Below, in pieces: positions 45,738 through 53,949 of a DNA stretch of 64,000 bases (positions are counted from its first letter, which is position 1; the number at the start of each line of letters is the position of its first letter). The notes under the pieces were generated by a model. It had not been told where the DNA came from and searched no databases. It saw nothing but the letters and a program-made list of their open reading frames with translations. The stretch comes from Agrobacterium vitis (GTDB lineage Bacteria > Pseudomonadota > Alphaproteobacteria > Rhizobiales > Rhizobiaceae). The translations under genes and the position numbers were made by a program. The stretch is from positions 2,367,001 through 2,431,000 of the forward strand of contig NZ_CP146242.1 in the NCBI RefSeq assembly GCF_037039395.1. Reading direction: 5' to 3'.

Positions 45738-47079
45738 CGAGCATCGTTACGCGGTCCGCACGACAGCGGAATTCCTGTCCGAAAGCGCCAGCATCCTGCA
45801 TCGCACTCCGCCCAAATCGGCGCGGATGACGATTGCCACGGTGGCGGCCCTGATCACCAGCGCGATCCTGCTGTCGGTGTTCATGCCGGTCGAGCGGGTG
45901 GTGAGTGCGCGGGGCCGTGTTGCCTCCGAAGCGCCCAATACCGTAGTGCAGCCGCTGGAAACCTCGATCGTTCGGGAAATCCTGGTGCGCGAAGGCCAGG
46001 ATGTGAAGGCGGGGCAATTGCTGGCCACGCTCGACCCGACCTTTTCGCGTGCCGACCAGACCACAGCCAGCCGGCAGATGGCCAGCCTTTCGGCCGAAGT
46101 CGAGCGGTTGAAGGCGGAAATCGATGGGCGTGATTACCAGCCGCGCGACGGCGACAGTTTCGGCAAATTGCAGCGGCGGTTCTTTGAAGCCCGCCGGTCG
46201 CAATATGAAGCGTCGATGTCGACCTTCAAGGCCAAGATCTCTTCGCTGGAGACCACGCAGGCGCAGTTGCAGCAGGAACTTGCTGTCAATCGCCAGCGCC
46301 TGTCGCTCAGCGAGGAAAGCGAGGCGATGAAAAGCGCGCTGGTCGAGAAGAAATATGCCTCCCGGGCCGATGGCCTGAAGGCCAAGGATTGGGTGCTGGA
46401 AGTGACCGGCACGATCCGCGAAGTCGAAGGCAAGCTGGAAAGCGGCGCCCATGACATTCAGTCGGTGCAGTCGCAGATGGAAGATCAGGCCCAGCAATGG
46501 CGCTCCGACGCCATGGGCCAGCTGGTCAAGCAGCAGGTGGCGTTGAATGCAGCGATCGAGGAGCTGAACAAGGCCGACAAGCGTTCCGACCTGATCGAAC
46601 TGAAGGCGCCGGAAGACGCAACCGTGCTTCAGATCGGCGAAATTTCCATCGGTTCGGTGGCGCAGACGGCACAGAAAATGTTCGTGCTGGTGCCCAAGGC
46701 AGCGCGGCTTGAAGTGGAAACGGAAATTTCCACCCAGGACCAGGGCTTTATCAAGGTCGGCCAGCCGGTCGATATCAAGCTCGATGCCTGGCCTTTCGCC
46801 CGCTTTGGCGGCTTGCGCGGCACGGTCAGGGCTGTCAGCCCCGATAGTCTGAAAGTCTCGCGCGGCGACGGCGCGGCAACGCAAGGCGCATCCGAGCGGA
46901 CATTCTATATCGCCAAGATCACCATTGACGACCCGCATTTGAAAAGCAATCCGGCCGATTTCAATCTGATTGCCGGGATGACGCTGGTGACGGACGTGGT
47001 TGTTGGCGACCAGACTGTGGCGGCCTATCTGTTTGACCGGGTTGTGCCTGTTATGAGCGAGGGAATGCGCGAACCATGA
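45709..47079 (+). CDS. Type I secretion membrane fusion protein (HlyD family)
   Basis: 456-residue adaptor. A short cytoplasmic part precedes one membrane segment at about residues 42-62 (ATVAALITSAILLSVFMPVE), followed by VVSARGRVASEAPNTVVQPL, a long coiled coil at about 110-255, and a C-terminal HlyD beta-barrel with KLDAWPFARFGGLRGTV and the signature-like IAGMTLVTDVVVGDQTV. GGGAAAAG precedes the ATG, which overlaps the ATPase gene. An outer-membrane TolC partner is not in the window and would be recruited from elsewhere. Confidence 0.92.
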   Translation: MTKTLTLSPDEHRYAVRTTAEFLSESASILHRTPPKSARMTIATVAALITSAILLSVFMPVERVVSARGRVASEAPNTVVQPLETSIVREILVREGQDVKAGQLLATLDPTFSRADQTTASRQMASLSAEVERLKAEIDGRDYQPRDGDSFGKLQRRFFEARRSQYEASMSTFKAKISSLETTQAQLQQELAVNRQRLSLSEESEAMKSALVEKKYASRADGLKAKDWVLEVTGTIREVEGKLESGAHDIQSVQSQMEDQAQQWRSDAMGQLVKQQVALNAAIEELNKADKRSDLIELKAPEDATVLQIGEISIGSVAQTAQKMFVLVPKAARLEVETEISTQDQGFIKVGQPVDIKLDAWPFARFGGLRGTVRAVSPDSLKVSRGDGAATQGASERTFYIAKITIDDPHLKSNPADFNLIAGMTLVTDVVVGDQTVAAYLFDRVVPVMSEGMREP

Positions 47080-48413
47080 AGCAATTGCTGTCTTTTGTGC
47101 CCTTTTTTGTCCGAGGCGCGGCAATCCGGCAGGCTTATCGCCATGGCATGAAGAAGCTTGGGGCGGGCCGAATGCCGCTGGCCGCAAGCGCCCTGCGCAA
47201 GGCGGCCAAGGGCGGCCATGTCGGGGCATCCTATGAACTGGCGCGGCTTTATGAAACGGGGCGCGGGGTGATTTCCGATCTGGCCGAGGCCCGCCGGTTG
47301 GCGCGCTATGCCGCCGATGCGGGGCATGTCGGCGCCATGGCCCTGACGGCCCGGCTCTATCTGATTTCACCGCGTCAGGACATGCCGGCGTCTCCGGCGG
47401 CCATGCGGCTCTATGGCGATGTCATGCAACTGGTTTGCGAGCCGGAACTGGCTCGCGACTATGCGCTTCGCGCCCATGAGCACGGCAATGTCGATGGTTC
47501 GGCGCTGGCCGGTTATCTTCTGGCGTCCGGCATTGGCGGCGAGGCCGATCCGCATACGGCGCTGATCTGCTACGAGCCAGCGGTGACGGCGGGCAGTGTG
47601 CGGGCGCATCTGGGCATGGGAACGCTGCTGGCCGGTGGGCATTTGGGCGAGGTGGATTATGCCCGCGCCCTGCCATATTTCAAATATGCGGCGGCGGCTG
47701 GCAATAGTACGGCGCGCCATTACCTTGCCATGCAATATCTTAACGGTCTTGGCACCGCACCCGATGAGGAGAAGGCGTTGCGCCTGCTCAGCGCCGCTGC
47801 CGCCAAGGGCTACCGCTCTTCTATCGAGGAATTGGCGAAATATTATCTCCACGAAGCCTATCCCGAGCGGGATCGCGCCCGGGGCGTGCGCTGGCTGACG
47901 GCGCTTGGCCGCATGGGCGACAAGCGGGCCTGCCGTGACCTGGAACGGCGCTATCGCCATGGCATCGACGTCAAGGCCAATTCGGTGGAAGCGCTGATGT
48001 GGCTGGAAAAGGCGGCACTGAAAGGCGACGTCGCCGCTCAGTTCCAGATGGCAGTGGTGGCCGCGACCGGTGCAGGCGAAGGGGAGGGCGATCTCAACCA
48101 GGCGCGCATATGGTTCGAAATGGCGGCTGAAAACGGCCATGCCCTTGCCATGGTCAATCTGGGACGGTTCCGTATGAAGGGCATTGGCGGCATCGTCGAT
48201 CTCGATGGCGCGCAAAATATGCTGGAACTGGCTGTCGAGGCTGGCGAAATGGCGGCCTATGCGGTGCTGGGCGAATTCCACGCCTATTACGCCGATCCCT
48301 CCGATGTCGAGGCGGCCCGTGAGATCCTGATGCACGGCGTCGAAAAGGAAGATGCTGTCTGCAAGGATATTCTGGCCCGGCTGGAAGAAAAGCTGTTGGC
48401 CAGGGTCGCCTGA
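47076..48413 (+). CDS. Sel1-repeat protein
   Basis: 445-residue protein of Sel1-like (TPR-related) helical repeats, starting MKQLLSFVPFFVRGAAIRQA. Typical units are GHVGASYELARLYETGRGV near 48, HYLAMQYLNGLGTAPDEEKA near 215, and ALAMVNLGRFRMKGIGGI near 355, so about ten repeats. No clear signal peptide; probably a cytoplasmic scaffold. ATGA coupling to the fusion-protein gene places it in the secretion operon, where it may help bring substrate or glycosyltransferases to the exporter. Its stop codon lies within a short tandem repeat. Confidence 0.85.
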   Translation: MKQLLSFVPFFVRGAAIRQAYRHGMKKLGAGRMPLAASALRKAAKGGHVGASYELARLYETGRGVISDLAEARRLARYAADAGHVGAMALTARLYLISPRQDMPASPAAMRLYGDVMQLVCEPELARDYALRAHEHGNVDGSALAGYLLASGIGGEADPHTALICYEPAVTAGSVRAHLGMGTLLAGGHLGEVDYARALPYFKYAAAAGNSTARHYLAMQYLNGLGTAPDEEKALRLLSAAAAKGYRSSIEELAKYYLHEAYPERDRARGVRWLTALGRMGDKRACRDLERRYRHGIDVKANSVEALMWLEKAALKGDVAAQFQMAVVAATGAGEGEGDLNQARIWFEMAAENGHALAMVNLGRFRMKGIGGIVDLDGAQNMLELAVEAGEMAAYAVLGEFHAYYADPSDVEAAREILMHGVEKEDAVCKDILARLEEKLLARVA

Positions 48414-48455
48414 AGGCCCCAAGGGCGCCTGAAGGCCCCAGGGTCGCCTGAAGGC
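48402..48455 (+). repeat. Short tandem repeat across the Sel1 stop codon
   Basis: Three units of agggtcgcctgaaggcccca, 20, 18 and 16 bases long with small differences, cover the last two codons and stop of the Sel1 gene and 42 bases beyond. Probably slippage-derived. The rest of the gap to 48628 holds TGTGA-AATG-TCACA at 48482-48495, a small palindrome ahead of the transporter gene. Confidence 0.7.
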
Positions 48456-48628
48456 TGTAGACTTGATCATCATGCTCGAATTGTGAAATGTCACAGTCGC
48501 GTTGATGTTGTTGTCTCGTGTGCATGCTACTCTCAAAGAGTGCAGGGTGCCGGAGCGACGGCGTAACGGTAAGGAACAAACCGGCACTTCAAGCCTTTTG
48601 AGCCCAACTCTGACCAATCCGGACATGC

Positions 48629-50389
48629 ATGACGACTCAACAGATTTTGGCTTTCTCCGTCATCGGCCTGATGATGGTGGCTTTCATGTGGGACCGTATC
48701 CGCTACGATGTGGTGGCGGGGCTGACCCTTCTAGCGGCAATCGCTCTCGGTCTGGTGCCAGCCGACAAGGCGTTTTCCGGGTTCAGTGACGATATCGTCA
48801 TCATCGTCGGCAGTGCCCTGGTGGTCAGCGCCGGGGTGGCGCGGTCCGGCCTGGTCGATGCCGCCATCAAACGGTTCTTCCCCAACCTGACATCGATGCG
48901 CGCCCAGATACTGCTTCTGGTGCTGACGGTGACAGTGCTGTCGGCCTTCATCAAGAATATCGGCGCATTGGCCATCATGATGCCGGTCGCTTTCCAGTTC
49001 TCGAAGAAGTCAGGGACGCCGGTCTCCGCCTTCCTGATGCCGATGGCGTTTGGCGCGCTTTTGGGCGGGTTGATGACCCAGATCGGCACTTCGCCCAATA
49101 TTGTCGTGTCCAAGCTGCGGGGCGAACTGACCGGGACGCCTTTCACCATGTTCGACTTCACCCCTGTCGGCGCGATCCTGGCCGTTGCCGGGGTGATTTT
49201 CCTGATGCTGTTCTATTGGCTGGTGCCCAAGCGCCAGAACCAGAATCCGACCTTGCAGGAAGCGCTTGGCAATTCCAATTTTTCCACCGAGGCGACCCTG
49301 CCCGAAGGCTCGGCACTATCAGGCAAGCCGCTGCGCGATCTGTTGAAAGCCACCGCCGGCGAGGTGATCGCCACCGCCATCCTGCGCGGCCACAGCCGTA
49401 TTTCGCCTTTTCCGGATATGGTGTTGAAGGAACAGGACACGTTGCTGCTCGAGGGGCCATCCGATGCGCTCGACCGGCTGGTCAGCCAATCCGGCCTGAA
49501 ACTGTCGGGCCGGGAGATCGGTTCGGGTGGTGAAATCACCGCCATTGAAGCGGTGGTCGGGCCGGGGTCGCCGCTGGAAGGCCTGACGGCCCGCGATGTT
49601 TCGTTGTTCAATACCTATGGCATCAATCTGCTGGCCGTCAGCCGTCGTGGCAAGCGGCTGAAGGAGCGGCTGGCGCATGTGGCCTTGCGCGCTGGCGATG
49701 TCGTCGTGCTCCAGGGCCGACGCACCGCTCTGCCAGCCGCGTTGCAGACACTGGATTGCCTGCCGCTGGCCGAGCGCGAAATCCTGCTCGGCACCAGCCG
49801 CAGCGCGCTTATCCCGGTGCTGATCCTGATTGCCGCGATGGGATCGACGGCGCTCGGTCTTGCCCCGGTGCCGATTGCCTTCTTTGCGGCGGCCCTGGCG
49901 ATGGTGGTGTTTCGGGTCATTCCGCTCAACGATTTTTATCAGGCCGTCGATGGTCCGATCCTCGTCATGCTGGCGGCACTGATCCCGGTCAGCGATACCT
50001 TGCGCAGCACCGGCGGAACCGATGTCATCGCGGCTTGGCTCGGTCATGTTGCCCATGGGCTGCCGCCTTATGGTGCACTGGCACTGATCCTGGTGACCGC
50101 CATGGCGGTAACGCCGTTTCTCAACAATGCCGCCACGGTTCTGGTCATGGCGCCGATTGCCGCCAGCTTTGCCCATAATCTCGGCTTCCGGCCCGACGCT
50201 TTTCTGATGGCGGTGGCAATTGGCGCCGGTTGTGATTTCCTGACCCCGATCGGTCATCAATGCAACACGCTGGTAATGGGGCCGGGCGGTTACAAATTCA
50301 GCGATTATCCACGCCTTGGCCTGCCGCTGTCGCTGTTGATCATTCTCGTTGCCATCCCGGCACTGATCGTCGTCTGGCCATTGAAATAG
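48629..50389 (+). CDS. SLC13-type anion permease with RCK_C domains
   Basis: 586-residue membrane transporter. N- and C-terminal membrane halves show SLC13/ArsB-like blocks: DIVIIVGSALVVSAGVARSG, LLGGLMTQIGTSPNIVVSKL near 155 and PFLNNAATVLVMAPIAASFA near 495, with GHQCNTLVMGPGGY near the end. Between them (about 210-370) are two TrkA_C/RCK_C-type regulatory segments (ALSGKPLRDLLKATAGEVI, LEGLTARDVSLFNTYGINLL). This plan occurs in sulfate, thiosulfate or dicarboxylate transporters of the family; the exact anion is not decidable. ATG at 48629 has a weak ribosome site. Confidence 0.85.
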   Translation: MTTQQILAFSVIGLMMVAFMWDRIRYDVVAGLTLLAAIALGLVPADKAFSGFSDDIVIIVGSALVVSAGVARSGLVDAAIKRFFPNLTSMRAQILLLVLTVTVLSAFIKNIGALAIMMPVAFQFSKKSGTPVSAFLMPMAFGALLGGLMTQIGTSPNIVVSKLRGELTGTPFTMFDFTPVGAILAVAGVIFLMLFYWLVPKRQNQNPTLQEALGNSNFSTEATLPEGSALSGKPLRDLLKATAGEVIATAILRGHSRISPFPDMVLKEQDTLLLEGPSDALDRLVSQSGLKLSGREIGSGGEITAIEAVVGPGSPLEGLTARDVSLFNTYGINLLAVSRRGKRLKERLAHVALRAGDVVVLQGRRTALPAALQTLDCLPLAEREILLGTSRSALIPVLILIAAMGSTALGLAPVPIAFFAAALAMVVFRVIPLNDFYQAVDGPILVMLAALIPVSDTLRSTGGTDVIAAWLGHVAHGLPPYGALALILVTAMAVTPFLNNAATVLVMAPIAASFAHNLGFRPDAFLMAVAIGAGCDFLTPIGHQCNTLVMGPGGYKFSDYPRLGLPLSLLIILVAIPALIVVWPLK

Positions 50390-50432
50390 CCATGGCGCAG
50401 CGGGCCCCGAAAGGTAGAGGGCCTGAAATGCC

Positions 50433-50463
50433 GAAAGCCTGCGTTGGCGGAACGCAGGCTTTC
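50433..50463 (+). terminator. Strong hairpin after the SLC13-type gene
   Basis: GAAAGCCTGCGTT (50433-50445) pairs perfectly with AACGCAGGCTTTC (50451-50463), a 13-bp stem with a 5-base loop, 43 bp after the stop. It is followed by a G-rich tract and no T run, so it may depend on other factors. The rest of the 397-bp gap to gltX holds no gene. Confidence 0.55.
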
Positions 50464-50645
50464 AAGCGGGGGACGGGGGTTTTAGGTTCACGGGGTTCAC
50501 AACCGTTTTCCTGCACGTCTAACGGACGGCACCGGAAATGGTTCCGCCAAATCTGATATTTTTTGATTTTTTTCGCGATCCTTTTTCAAGATCCCCTATC
50601 ACCGGCCCTTGCGTTCCGGCCAATGCTTGGGTTTTCCTTGACGCT

Positions 50646-50670
50646 TGGCCTTAGATATGGCCTAAGGCCA
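50646..50670 (+). promoter_or_regulatory. Hairpin and possible -35 box upstream of gltX
   Basis: TGGCCTTAG (50646-50654) pairs exactly with CTAAGGCCA (50662-50670), 7-base loop. CTTGAC at 50637-50642 directly precedes it and matches the rhizobial -35 consensus, but the expected -10 (GCCTAA at 50660) is poor. Could be a regulator site or a leader structure; undecided. Confidence 0.3.
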
Positions 50671-50786
50671 GCCAAAGGATTATCGCTGGAAGCCTGCCTT
50701 GAGCGTGGCTTTCACCGCGTCCAGATCATCAAAATGCGATGGCTTGGCTCAGCCCGATCCTCGCCTCCATGACCACGAGCAAAATC

Positions 50787-52241
50787 ATGACCACTTCCGG
50801 CGTCCGCGTCCGTATCGCTCCTTCTCCCACCGGTGAACCGCATGTGGGCACAGCCTATATCGCGCTGTTCAACTATCTGTTCGCCAAGAAACACGGCGGC
50901 GAATTTATTCTGCGCATCGAAGATACTGATGCGACCCGCTCGACCGCGGAATTTGAGCAGAAGGTGCTGGACGCGCTGAAATGGACCGGCCTGACCTGGG
51001 CCGAAGGTCCTGACGTCGGTGGCCCCTACGGTCCCTACCGCCAGTCCGAGCGCAAGGACACCTACCGCCCCTTCGTCGACAAGATGGTGGCAGAAGGCAA
51101 TGCCTTCCGCTGTTTCTGCACGCCCGCCCGGCTGGACCAGATGCGTGAGGCGCAGCGCGCGGCGGGCAAGCCGCCCGGCTATGACGGTCTCTGCCTGCAT
51201 TTGAAGGCGGAAGAAGTCGATGCCCGTGTTGCGGCAGGCGAGCCCCATGTCGTGCGCCTGAAAATTCCGACCGAAGGCTCCTGCGATTTCCATGACGGCG
51301 TTTATGGCGACGTGTCGATCCCGTGGGAAAGCGTCGACATGCAGGTTCTGTTGAAGGCCGATGGCATGCCGACCTATCACATGGCCAATGTGGTCGATGA
51401 CCACCTGATGAAGATCACCCATGTGGCGCGCGGCGAGGAGTGGCTGGCCTCTGTGCCGAAGCATATCCTGATCTACAAATATCTCGGTCTTGAGCCGCCG
51501 GTGTTCATGCATCTCAGCCTGATGCGCAATGCCGACAAATCCAAGCTGTCGAAGCGCAAGAACCCGACCTCGATTTCCTATTATTCGGCGCTGGGCTATC
51601 TGCCAGAAGCACTGATGAATTTCCTTGGCCTGTTCTTCATGCAGATCGCCGAGGGCGAAGAGCTGTTGACCATGGACGAGCTGATCGCCAAGTTCGACCC
51701 GGATAATCTCTCCAAGGCGGGCGCGATCTTCGATATCCAGAAGCTTGACTGGCTGAACGGACGCTGGCTGCGTGAAAAGCTGACGCCGAACGAATTCCTG
51801 GGCCGCGTTCTGACCTGGGCCAGTGAAAACGACCGGCTGACCGAAGGCCTGAAGCTCGCCCAGAGCCGGATCACCAAGCTTGGCGAATTGCCGCCGCTGG
51901 CAGGCTTCCTGCTGGCCAATGATGTCGGCCTGACGCCTGCCTCATTCGGCGGATTGAAGACCAGCCCGGCGGAAACGCTTGAGATTGTCACCACTGTTCA
52001 GGCCGATCTGGAAAAGATCCTCGAATGGAATGTGGCGACCATCGAGGAAGAGCTGCGGGCCATTGCCGACCGGTTGGGCAAGAAGCTGCGCGTCGTCACC
52101 CCACCGCTCTTCGTTGCCGTTTCCGGCAGCCAGCGGTCGCTGCCGCTGTTCGACAGCATGGCGCTGCTGGGCCGTTCCGTGGTGCGCCAGCGCCTCAAGG
52201 TAGCCATTCAGGTCTTGACCTCCATGGCCGGTGCTGCCTGA
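50787..52241 (+). CDS. gltX: Glutamyl-tRNA synthetase
   Basis: Class I aminoacyl-tRNA synthetase, 484 residues from the ATG at 50787 (MTTSGVRVRIAPSPTGEPHV), the usual length; two upstream in-frame starts lack support. The HIGH-like motif is PTGEPHVGTAY, the glutamate-binding RIEDTDATRS follows near residue 45, and the KMSKS-like motif is KLSKRKN near 257. The anticodon-binding C-terminal domain is intact. It charges tRNA-Glu, and in many alphaproteobacteria also tRNA-Gln for amidation. lysS follows 118 bp downstream. Confidence 0.96.
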   Translation: MTTSGVRVRIAPSPTGEPHVGTAYIALFNYLFAKKHGGEFILRIEDTDATRSTAEFEQKVLDALKWTGLTWAEGPDVGGPYGPYRQSERKDTYRPFVDKMVAEGNAFRCFCTPARLDQMREAQRAAGKPPGYDGLCLHLKAEEVDARVAAGEPHVVRLKIPTEGSCDFHDGVYGDVSIPWESVDMQVLLKADGMPTYHMANVVDDHLMKITHVARGEEWLASVPKHILIYKYLGLEPPVFMHLSLMRNADKSKLSKRKNPTSISYYSALGYLPEALMNFLGLFFMQIAEGEELLTMDELIAKFDPDNLSKAGAIFDIQKLDWLNGRWLREKLTPNEFLGRVLTWASENDRLTEGLKLAQSRITKLGELPPLAGFLLANDVGLTPASFGGLKTSPAETLEIVTTVQADLEKILEWNVATIEEELRAIADRLGKKLRVVTPPLFVAVSGSQRSLPLFDSMALLGRSVVRQRLKVAIQVLTSMAGAA

Positions 52242-52264
52242 CAGGCAAGATCCTCCAGTTTTTG

Positions 52265-52290
52265 AGCTCTCCCCTTTATCAGGGAGGGCT
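52265..52290 (+). terminator. Hairpin between gltX and lysS
   Basis: AGCTCTCCC (52265-52273) pairs with GGGAGGGCT (52282-52290), one G-T pair, 8-base loop, 23 bp after the gltX stop. A short T4 tract appears only 11 bases later, so termination is probably partial. Confidence 0.35.
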
Positions 52291-52359
52291 TATCATAGCC
52301 CTTTTCAGCCGCTATGCTCCACAATTGATCCAAGAATTTCGTGCCCGATAGGCGAACCA

Positions 52360-53856
52360 ATGACCGAACAAAACACCGAAACCGCCCTTTCCTCCGACGC
52401 CACCGAAGTGCGCCGCCAGAAACTGGCGCTGCTGCGCCAGCAGATCGGCGATGTCTATCCGGCTCACTTCCACCGCACCGCCACCACGGCCGAACTGGCC
52501 GAAAAATATGCGGATCTGGCACCGGATACGGAATCGGGCGATACGGTCACGGTTGCCGGGCGCATTTATTCCTCGCGCAATTCCGGCATGTTCATGGACC
52601 TGCGCGATGCCTCGGGCAAGATCCAGATCTTCAGCCATAAGGACATGACGCCGGAAGCGGCGCGCGCCATGCTGCCGATGATCGATCTGGGTGACATTAT
52701 CGGTGTGACCGGTAAGGTTCGCCGCACCAAGCGTGGTGAGCTGACCATCAACGCTGAAACCATCACCATGCTGACCAAGACGCTGCTGCCGATGCCGGAG
52801 AAATACCACGGCGTAACGGATATCGAAGTGCGCTATCGCAAGCGCCATCTCGACATTCTGACCAATGACGAATCCAAGCTGCGCTTTCAGCAGCGCTCGA
52901 AGATCGTTTCCGGCATCCGCCGCTTTATGGAAAGCGATGGCTTCATGGAGGTGGAAACCCCCATGCTGCAATCCGTCTATGGCGGTGCGTCTGCCGATCC
53001 GTTCAAGACCCATCACAACACGCTGAAGCAGGACATGTATCTGCGCATTGCGCCGGAACTGTTTCTGAAGCGCACGCTGGTGTCTGGCCTTGCCGACAAG
53101 ATTTTCGAAATCAACCGCAACTTCCGCAATGAAGGCGTGTCCACCCGGCACAATCCTGAATTCACCATGATGGAATGCTACTGGGCCTATGCCGACTACG
53201 AAGACGTGATGGATCTGGTCGAGCGCCTGTTTGCCGACCTCGCGATGCGCATTCACGGCTCAACCGAATTTGCCTTTGGCGATAAGGAAATTTCCTTCAA
53301 GGGTCCGTTCAAGCGCGTTCCCATGCCGGATGCCGTCAAGGACGTCACGGGCATCGATTTCCTGGCCATCAAGACCGATGAGGAAGCCCGCGCGGCGGCC
53401 AAGGCGGCTGGTTTTGCGGTCGAAAAGGACTGGACCTGGGGCGAATGTCTGTCCTTTATCTTTGAAGAAAAGGTCGAGGGGACGCTGATCCAGCCAAGCC
53501 ATGTGACGCATTTCCCCAAGGACATCTCGCCTTTTGCCAAGGAAGTGCCCGGTGAGCCGCGTCTGGTGGAACGGTTTGAGACCTATTGCAACGCCTGGGA
53601 AATCGGCAATGCCTTTTCCGAGCTGAACGACCCGGAAGAACAGCGCAAGCGCATGGTCGAACAGCTCGAACAGGCTCATGCCCGTGGCGAAAAGGACAAG
53701 CAGCTCGACGACGAATTCCTCGACGCCATCGACCAGGGCATGCCGCCAGCAGGCGGGCTTGGCATCGGCGTCGATCGGCTGATCATGCTGCTGACCAATG
53801 CGCCGTCGATCCGTGACATCATTCTGTTCCCGGCGCGGCGCGCCAAGGTCGATTGA
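52360..53856 (+). CDS. lysS: Lysyl-tRNA synthetase, class II
   Basis: 498-residue class II synthetase from ATG at 52360 (MTEQNTETALSSDATEVRRQ). The N-terminal OB fold carries VTVAGRIYSSRNSGMFMDLR. Motif 1 is GFMEVETPMLQSVYGGASAD near 205, motif 2 FEINRNFRNEGVSTRHNPEF near 265, and motif 3 GLGIGVDRLIMLLTN near 475. Class II (not class I LysK) is therefore clear. The family length is near 500. Convergent with the anchored low-complexity protein, with a perfect inverted repeat between. Confidence 0.95.
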   Translation: MTEQNTETALSSDATEVRRQKLALLRQQIGDVYPAHFHRTATTAELAEKYADLAPDTESGDTVTVAGRIYSSRNSGMFMDLRDASGKIQIFSHKDMTPEAARAMLPMIDLGDIIGVTGKVRRTKRGELTINAETITMLTKTLLPMPEKYHGVTDIEVRYRKRHLDILTNDESKLRFQQRSKIVSGIRRFMESDGFMEVETPMLQSVYGGASADPFKTHHNTLKQDMYLRIAPELFLKRTLVSGLADKIFEINRNFRNEGVSTRHNPEFTMMECYWAYADYEDVMDLVERLFADLAMRIHGSTEFAFGDKEISFKGPFKRVPMPDAVKDVTGIDFLAIKTDEEARAAAKAAGFAVEKDWTWGECLSFIFEEKVEGTLIQPSHVTHFPKDISPFAKEVPGEPRLVERFETYCNAWEIGNAFSELNDPEEQRKRMVEQLEQAHARGEKDKQLDDEFLDAIDQGMPPAGGLGIGVDRLIMLLTNAPSIRDIILFPARRAKVD

Positions 53857-53890
53857 TCGCGCGGACCGAGAAGCCGGGCTGAAAAGCCCT

Positions 53891-53928
53891 ATAGCATCGT
53901 GCCGACTGCGTGTTCTGCACGATGCTAT
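53891..53928. terminator. Inverted-repeat terminator between lysS and convergent gene
   Basis: ATAGCATCGTGC (53891-53902) pairs perfectly with GCACGATGCTAT (53917-53928) around a 14-base loop, placed 34 bp after lysS and 21 bp after the convergent gene. This ATAGCATCGTGC core recurs after many rhizobial genes (general knowledge). It could serve both directions. Confidence 0.55.
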
Positions 53929-53949
53929 TTCGGTGCGATTCTGGTGTCT

